Below, piece after piece: positions 59,234 to 64,000 of a DNA stretch of 64,000 bases. Made by a program: the position numbers and the translations under genes. Below the pieces are notes generated by a model, which ran no database searches, had not been told where the DNA came from, and was given only the letters and a program-made list of their open reading frames with translations. Source of the stretch: Fimbriimonadaceae bacterium (GTDB lineage: Bacteria > Armatimonadota > Fimbriimonadia > Fimbriimonadales > Fimbriimonadaceae). The DNA is taken from NCBI GenBank assembly GCA_019454125.1, contig CP075365.1, positions 614,218 through 678,217 on the forward strand. Reading direction: 5' to 3'. The first letter of the stretch is position 1. Every line of letters starts with the position of its first letter.

Positions 59234-61023
59234 GGTTCGACTACCGCAAAGCCTACGAGTCGGGGCAGTACCAAGCGGTCGAAGAGGCGCTCTGGGGCCT
59301 ATCAGAGGATGCGGACGCCCTCCACGTCTTGGGGCTCTCACGCTTCGCCCGGGGCCAGTTCCCGGAGGCGGTGGAAGCGTTGAGCCGCGCCTTCAGCGCC
59401 GATCCCACTAACCTGGAAGTCCGCACGAACCTTGCCATCGCCTTGCGCCGGGCGGGTTCGGGAGAGGCCGCCCGCGAACTCCTGCTCGAGGTCGAGGCAG
59501 CCTCTCCGCGCGACGCCCGGTATTGGAACGCGCTTGCGGCCCTTTACCTGGACGGGTCCGCGTGGCTCCCGGCCCGAGAGGCACTGGAGCAGGCGGTGTC
59601 GGTCCAACCCGACCATCCGGAGGCGAACGCCAATCTGGCGATTGCGGCCCTGGCCCTCGGGGACTGGTCGAGCGCCTCGCAGGGAGCGCGGGCGGCGACG
59701 GCCCTCGCCCCCGAGTCCGCGACGGCTTGGACCGTCCTCGGGCGCGTCCATTTTGCCGCTGGCGAGGTCGAGGAAGGCTTGCGTTGCCTGGAGCTGGCCC
59801 ACCAACTTGACCCGGACTCCGGCGAGGCGGCGAGCTACCTCTTGCTTCGGGCTGCGGCCTCACCGGACTGGTCGCCCGAGCGCCTCCGCGCCCTTGCCGA
59901 AAAGGTTCGGCCGGCCGAGCGCCCGCGTCCCCCTTCCGCTCGCCGCGGCGGTCTTAAGGTCGGCTTTGTCTCCGGCGACCTTCTCCGGCACCCGGTCGGC
60001 CTCTTTCTGTTGCCTGTCCTGCGGCACGCAGCGGCGGGAGTCGAGGTCGTCTCCTACGCGAACCAGGCGCGGTCCGACGAGGTCACCGACGAGCTCCGCA
60101 CCTACGCCCACCAGTGGCGCGACATCTGGCGCCGAGGGCCGCAGGAGGTCTCCGCGCTGATCGAGGCGGACGGGATCGACGTCCTGGTCGACCTATCGGG
60201 ACATTCGAGCGGCAACCGTCTGGACGTCTTCGCTTTACGGCCCGCCCCCCTCCAGGTGGCGTGGCTCGGCTATTCCGGGACGACCGGTCTCTCGGCGATG
60301 GACTTCGTCCTCTTGGATCCGACCGTCGCCGCTGGCGACGTCCGTGGACACTACACGGAATCGATCTTGAAGCTGCCGCACAGCCTCTTTTGCATGCCGA
60401 AGCCGGGCGACGCCCCTCCTCCCAACCCGGGTGGCGAAGGGCCGCCAAGGTTCGGGGTTTTCAACAACCCCGCGAAATTCAGCCAGGGATGCGGACAGGC
60501 TTGGGGCGAGGTCTTGCGCAGGGTCGAGCACTCGCGGCTGCTCATCAAAGGCCCGCACTTCCATGACCCAGGACTGGCGCGGCGCTTCAAGGCGCGTCTC
60601 CGGCGGCTTGGAGTCGATCCTTCGCGCGTCGACTTGGAGGGCTACACCGACCGGGCCGATCATTGGCGGTCGATCCAGTCGGTGGACGTCGCTCTGGATA
60701 CGTTCCCCTATGGCGGGGCGACGACCACCACCGACTGTCTTTGGGCCGGCGTGCCGGTCGTGACCCTGATCGGCGATCGTTACACCTCCAGGATGGGGGC
60801 CAGTATCGTTCGCGCGGCGGGCCATCCGGAATGGGTGGCGGAAGACGACGCCGACTATGTCAATAAGGCAGGGGATCTCGTGGCAGACCGCAGAAAGCTT
60901 GCGGCCACACGCCTTGCGCTTCCCGAGGAAGTCGCCTCCTCGCCCTTGGCAGACGAAGCCGGCTTCGCGGCGGCTTTCTGGGGCCTTGTGCAAGAACTCG
61001 CGGGCCGCGACCAAGCAGCCTAG
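59230..61023 (+). CDS. TPR O-GlcNAc-transferase-like glycosyltransferase, copy 4
   Basis: 597 residues from ATG 59,230 (ATGA overlap with copy 3). About five degenerate TPRs (residues 5-200), then KVGFVSGDLLRHPVGLFL (243-260), DLSGHS (321-326, Ser instead of Thr), PLQVAWLGYSGTTGL, FGVFNNPAKFS, SRLLIKGPH, DVALDTFPYGGATTTTDCLW. Last gene of the glycosyltransferase operon; a hairpin 16 bp after its stop separates it from the convergent flagellin gene. Confidence 0.9.
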   Translation: MRFDYRKAYESGQYQAVEEALWGLSEDADALHVLGLSRFARGQFPEAVEALSRAFSADPTNLEVRTNLAIALRRAGSGEAARELLLEVEAASPRDARYWNALAALYLDGSAWLPAREALEQAVSVQPDHPEANANLAIAALALGDWSSASQGARAATALAPESATAWTVLGRVHFAAGEVEEGLRCLELAHQLDPDSGEAASYLLLRAAASPDWSPERLRALAEKVRPAERPRPPSARRGGLKVGFVSGDLLRHPVGLFLLPVLRHAAAGVEVVSYANQARSDEVTDELRTYAHQWRDIWRRGPQEVSALIEADGIDVLVDLSGHSSGNRLDVFALRPAPLQVAWLGYSGTTGLSAMDFVLLDPTVAAGDVRGHYTESILKLPHSLFCMPKPGDAPPPNPGGEGPPRFGVFNNPAKFSQGCGQAWGEVLRRVEHSRLLIKGPHFHDPGLARRFKARLRRLGVDPSRVDLEGYTDRADHWRSIQSVDVALDTFPYGGATTTTDCLWAGVPVVTLIGDRYTSRMGASIVRAAGHPEWVAEDDADYVNKAGDLVADRRKLAATRLALPEEVASSPLADEAGFAAAFWGLVQELAGRDQAA

Positions 61024-61038
61024 TCGAAACGCCAGAAG

Positions 61039-61066
61039 GCCCCGGCTGGGAGAACCCGACCGGGGC
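61039..61066. terminator. Bidirectional terminator between glycosyltransferase operon and flagellin
   Basis: GCCCCGG (61039-61045) and CCGGGGC (61060-61066) form a 7-bp GC stem, with an inner GGG/CCC pairing inside the loop. It lies between the convergent stops at 61,023 and 61,099. No long T-run on either side. Confidence 0.6.
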
Positions 61067-61098
61067 TACTGGGAAATGTCCCTTTGAAGCGGACCCGC

Positions 61099-62493
61099 TT
61101 ACCTGAGCAGCGAGAGGACGCTCTGAGGCGCGCTGTTCGCCTGCGCGAGCATCGAGAGGCCCGACTGCTGCAGGATCTGAAGGCGCGTGTAGTTGGTCAT
61201 TTCCTGGGCGATGTCGATGTCCGCGATACTCGAGAGCGTCGAGTTCAGGTTTTCCTTGGCGACGCCGAGCGAACGGACGTTCGATTCGATCGTGTTGCTC
61301 ATGAAGGAGCCGATCGTGGCCCGGCCGCTGCTGACCGTCTGGATCGCCGCGTCGATGGCGTCCAAGGCGCTCGTCATGGTCGAACCGGTGATGTCGAGTG
61401 CGTTGATGCCGAGAGTGGCCGCAGAGAAGTTGGTGAGGTTGAGCCGCGCCGTCTGGTCGCCATTGGCGCCGATTTGGAAGCTGCTCTGCCCCGCCGTGAC
61501 CTGGATGACCCCGGTCTGGGCGCCGGCCGTGCCGTTGCCCGTCTCGGTGAGGACGATCTGGTTGCCAGCCGTGTCCTTCAGGGTGAGGCCGGAGCCGCTG
61601 CTGAAGGTGACGGTGGCGCCGTTGTAGGTGACGCTCGCGACCGCGTCGACACCCGCGTCGCTGGCCGAACCGGCGCCGGTCTGGATGAGGCCGGCGGTCA
61701 CGGTGGTCAGGTTGATCGTCTGGTCGCTGCCGAAGGACTTGGAGCGCATTTTGATCGCGCCGCCCGCACCGGTGTACTCGGCGACGACGCCCGTTTGGTC
61801 TGAAGCGCTGTTGATCTTGTCCACCAGGTTGGCGACGGTCTCGCCAGTCTTCGTCGTGAAGGCGTACCCGTTGACCGAGAAGTTGCCTGCGGCGACCGTG
61901 GTGGAAGAAGTGGCGTACGTCTGCGAACCCGTGATCGTGGCCTGCTCGCCGACGGTGGAGACCGTGATCGAGACTGCGCCGTTGGTGGTCATGGCGGCGC
62001 CGTCGAAGGTGCCGGTGAAGTTGACGCTCTTCACGCGGTCCGGGTTGTTGACGGTGCCGAAGGCGCCCGCGGAGCCGTCCAGCAGCTTGCGGTTGCCGAA
62101 AGTCGTGGTCGACGAGATGCGGTTGATCGAGTCGACGATGTTGTTGAGCTGGGTCTGGTTCGCCTGCTTCTGGGTGGCGTCGACGGACGCGTTACCGTTG
62201 GCGACAGCGAGAGCGCGGGCGTCGCGAAGCAGCTTGCTGACTTCGTCGAGTGCGCCGTCGGCGGTCTTTGCGTAGTTGAGCGCGTCCTGGTTGTTGCGCA
62301 GGGCCGCGTCCATGCCGCTGATCTGGCGGCGGAAGTTCTCGGCGGCGATCAGGCCAGCCGGGTCGTCCGCGGCCGAGTTGATGCGTAAGCCGGTCGAGAG
62401 TCGCGTAATGGACTTGTTAGTCTCGGCACCGGTGGTGCTCAAGTTCCGAAAAGCGGACATCGCCGCAACGTTCGTGTTGATTCGAAACGACAT
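61099..62493 (-). CDS. fliC: Flagellin
   Basis: 464 residues. N-terminal D0/D1 domain SFRINTNVAAMSAFRNLSTT, SITRLSTGLRINSAADDPAG, and LRNNQDALNYAKTADGAL. C-terminal D1/D0: SFMSNTIESNVRSLGVAKEN, DIDIAQEMTNYTRLQILQQS, ANSAPQSVLSLLR, the conserved end. The central variable region (~170-370) is Ser/Thr/Gly-rich, as expected for a surface domain and possible O-glycosylation target. GGAGG lies 4 nt before the ATG. I could not find a clear sigma-28 or sigma-54 promoter upstream. Confidence 0.95.
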   Translation of the reverse strand: MSFRINTNVAAMSAFRNLSTTGAETNKSITRLSTGLRINSAADDPAGLIAAENFRRQISGMDAALRNNQDALNYAKTADGALDEVSKLLRDARALAVANGNASVDATQKQANQTQLNNIVDSINRISSTTTFGNRKLLDGSAGAFGTVNNPDRVKSVNFTGTFDGAAMTTNGAVSITVSTVGEQATITGSQTYATSSTTVAAGNFSVNGYAFTTKTGETVANLVDKINSASDQTGVVAEYTGAGGAIKMRSKSFGSDQTINLTTVTAGLIQTGAGSASDAGVDAVASVTYNGATVTFSSGSGLTLKDTAGNQIVLTETGNGTAGAQTGVIQVTAGQSSFQIGANGDQTARLNLTNFSAATLGINALDITGSTMTSALDAIDAAIQTVSSGRATIGSFMSNTIESNVRSLGVAKENLNSTLSSIADIDIAQEMTNYTRLQILQQSGLSMLAQANSAPQSVLSLLR

Positions 62494-62606
62494 AGTTCCT
62501 CCGTGAAGTCGCTATCAGTGGACGCTGGGCGAGCCCAACGGGCCTTCCTGGCCCTTCGTCCAAGGTCTGCATTCCGCCTCGGGCAGAAGCGGGAGGACAG
62601 CAGAGG

Positions 62607-62648
62607 TACCGGGGTTCCGGCAATCCCCCAGAATTACCGGGGTTCCGG
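62607..62648. repeat. Direct repeat upstream of flagellin
   Basis: TACCGGGGTTCCGG occurs at 62607-62620 and again at 62635-62648 (14 of 14 identical, 28-bp period). Each copy contains the imperfect dyad CCGG-GGTT-CCGG. It lies in the divergent region between the flagellin gene and the gene at 62,670, so it may bind a regulator. Confidence 0.55.
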
Positions 62649-62669
62649 GATGCAGGTACGGTTAAGCCC

Positions 62670-63083
62670 GTGAACCTCACCGAATACGCGGCCGAGAGGA
62701 AGCGGGCGGCCTACGAACGGCTCCGAGCGGGACTGGAGCCAGAGGAAGGTTTGTACGACCAGGCCCTGTTGCAGGAGGCCCGGACTCACGGCGAGCCCCG
62801 GGTCGGATCCACCACCTACACCCCCGATTCAATCCGGATGGAGTTCATCTACAGCGGGGCCGGGCAGACCCTTGTCTTCTCTGTCACCCTCCCTGCCCCC
62901 GAGCGGATCGTGTTCCTCCCGGTGCCGAAATGGGTGGTCGAGACCATTTGGCAGGGCGACGTGGACGGTTCCTACCACTTTGAGAGCCGGGCTCGCGAGT
63001 TGCTCGAAGAGTTCCGGGCCGAGACCGAACCCGGGTCGAACGATAAGTGGTTCGGGGCCCAACGCGCCAAACGGCGAGAGTGA
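62670..63083 (+). CDS. Unknown small protein
   Basis: 137 residues from GTG 62,670. An N-terminal charged helix (EYAAERKRAAYERLRAGLE), a beta-rich centre (VGSTTYTPDSIRMEFIYSG, LVFSVTLPAPERIVFLPVPKWV), and a charged helical end. No family recognised, no signal peptide or membrane segment. Divergent from flagellin, with a shared upstream region. Confidence 0.6.
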   Translation: MNLTEYAAERKRAAYERLRAGLEPEEGLYDQALLQEARTHGEPRVGSTTYTPDSIRMEFIYSGAGQTLVFSVTLPAPERIVFLPVPKWVVETIWQGDVDGSYHFESRARELLEEFRAETEPGSNDKWFGAQRAKRRE

Positions 63084-63124
63084 GGTCCCTGGGAACCCTG
63101 CCGGGGTCGGGCTAACGTTCTCCC

Positions 63125-64000
63125 ATGCGCACGATCGTCGCGACTTGGAAGGAGCCGGGACGGGTGGCGATCGAAGCCGCCCGCGACCGCGCCCGGCCCG
63201 GGTCGCTCTTGGCCGACTGCCTGGAGGCGGGCCTGGCCGCCGCCGAAGACGACCCGAGCCTGCTCGCGATCGGTCGGGGATCGTTCCCGAACAGCGACGG
63301 GGAACTGGAACTTGACGCCAGCATCATGGACGGCCGCGACCTGCGGGCCGGCGCCGTCTGCGCGATGCGGGGCGTGCTCCCCGCCATTACGGTCGCCCGT
63401 TGGGTCATGGAGCGCACACCCCACATCATGCTGGCCGGGGACCAAGCCCGGCGCTTCGCCATCGAACAAGGGCTGCAACCCCAGAACCTGATGACGGAGG
63501 AGAGCGTGCGCCGCTATAACGAATGGCGGGAGAGCCCGGGGGTCGAGGACGAATACGTCCACAGCACCCACGACACCGTCACGATGCTCGGGTTGGAACA
63601 GCCGGGCCACCTCGTGGCGGCAAGCTCCACAAGCGGCTGGTCGTTCAAGATGCCGGGCCGGGTGGGAGACTCGCCCATCTTTGGGGCGGGGATTTATGCC
63701 GACGACGAACTGGGCGCGGCCGGGGCCACCGGTTGGGGAGAGGAGCTTTGGAAGGCCTGCTCCGCTTTCCGCACGGCCCAGGCGATGGGCCGGGGCCTCA
63801 GCCCGCAAGAAGCCTGTGAAGAGACCGTCGCCCACCTCCTGCGACGCCAACCGGAAAGCCGCTTGCGGCCCTGCGTCGTGCTCGCCCTCGGCCTGGACGG
63901 CAGCTTCGGCGCCGCCACGACGAACGGCGAGTTCGAACTCTGGGTGTGGCACGAGGGCAGCGACCCCGAGATGAAGGTCTACCGGGCTTCCGGTTCTTGA
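63125..64000 (+). CDS. N4-(beta-N-acetylglucosaminyl)-L-asparaginase family Ntn hydrolase
   Basis: 291 residues; the stop codon is the last base of the window. The N-terminal half holds GRGSFPNSDGELELDASIMD. The autocleavage site and nucleophile are in HDTVTMLGL (Thr151 would become the new N-terminus of the beta chain). SGWSFKMPGRVGDSPIFGAG and GATGWGEELWK are the conserved beta-chain loops that bind the asparagine part. The family hydrolyses glycosylasparagine or beta-aspartyl bonds. Near a glycosylation locus, but O-linked sugars are not its known substrate, so a functional link is doubtful. Confidence 0.9.
   Translation: MRTIVATWKEPGRVAIEAARDRARPGSLLADCLEAGLAAAEDDPSLLAIGRGSFPNSDGELELDASIMDGRDLRAGAVCAMRGVLPAITVARWVMERTPHIMLAGDQARRFAIEQGLQPQNLMTEESVRRYNEWRESPGVEDEYVHSTHDTVTMLGLEQPGHLVAASSTSGWSFKMPGRVGDSPIFGAGIYADDELGAAGATGWGEELWKACSAFRTAQAMGRGLSPQEACEETVAHLLRRQPESRLRPCVVLALGLDGSFGAATTNGEFELWVWHEGSDPEMKVYRASGS

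Overview
The window has two parts that differ in base composition and gene content. Bases 1 to about 31,160 are AT-richer with mixed codon use and hold almost only anti-phage, restriction and mobility genes: a defence island. From about 31,500 to the end the DNA is GC-rich with strong G/C third-position preference and holds housekeeping genes: arginine biosynthesis, small-molecule catabolism, exported proteins, protein glycosylation and a flagellin. The host is a motile, high-GC bacterium. The gene style (N-acetylcitrulline arginine route, SPINDLY-type glycosyltransferases, GC-rich intergenic repeats) reminds me of Armatimonadota/Fimbriimonadia, but this is an impression and not a proof.

Island, left section (1-9,207, all + strand): a type III restriction-modification system with a KilA-N protein inserted between mod and res, all translationally coupled; a tiny HRDAGTGRYV-family protein with a perfect Shine-Dalgarno; a terminator; and a 1,079-aa SF2 helicase with a probable C-terminal nuclease. 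Next comes the 3' half of a tRNA-Ala gene (9,307-9,356), overlapped by the 3' end of a large serine recombinase: a probable attachment site. Right section (10.8-31.0 kb): a small ORF, a 5'-truncated GHKL ATPase operon, a divergent DUF4209/HEPN-like gene, a seven-gene type I restriction operon (hsdR-HEPN-hsdM-hsdS-HNH-small ORF-SAP), an XRE/ImmA regulator pair, and a five-gene HerA / Cys-protein / SbcD(Mre11) / SbcC(Rad50) / NurA operon. That operon joins archaeal-style DNA end-resection parts into one bacterial unit and is the best candidate for a little-described system. Two promoters 10 kb apart carry the same spaced motif CAGT-N3-CACT-N-AACAC, which suggests that one island regulator controls several modules.

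Core section: after a roughly 515-bp gene-poor boundary there are a 2-TM pore-loop-like protein and a DUF5661 protein, then argR with two palindromic boxes about 20 bp apart and a compact overlapping arg operon: argG, a P-loop protein of unknown role, argC, argD, an N-acetylornithine carbamoyltransferase (argF'), argB, an M20 deacetylase and argH. The argF' motifs indicate that carbamoylation occurs on acetylated ornithine, so the M20 enzyme is probably N-acetylcitrulline deacetylase. Further on: a CsoR-type regulator, an LTXXQ periplasmic protein, a MinD/FlhG-like ATPase with an MshEN protein, an aldehyde dehydrogenase/DapA-family pair, a 9-copy about 43-bp GC-rich tandem repeat, an exported 5'-nucleotidase, and two HAF-like exported proteins, one with a G9 tract in its signal peptide that switches between two start codons.

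The last 10 kb hold a methyltransferase, four tandem overlapping TPR-O-GlcNAc-transferase (GT41/SPINDLY-like) paralogues, a shared terminator and a convergent flagellin gene, most simply read as a flagellin O-glycosylation locus. A glycosylasparaginase-family hydrolase closes the window, its stop codon falling on the last base.
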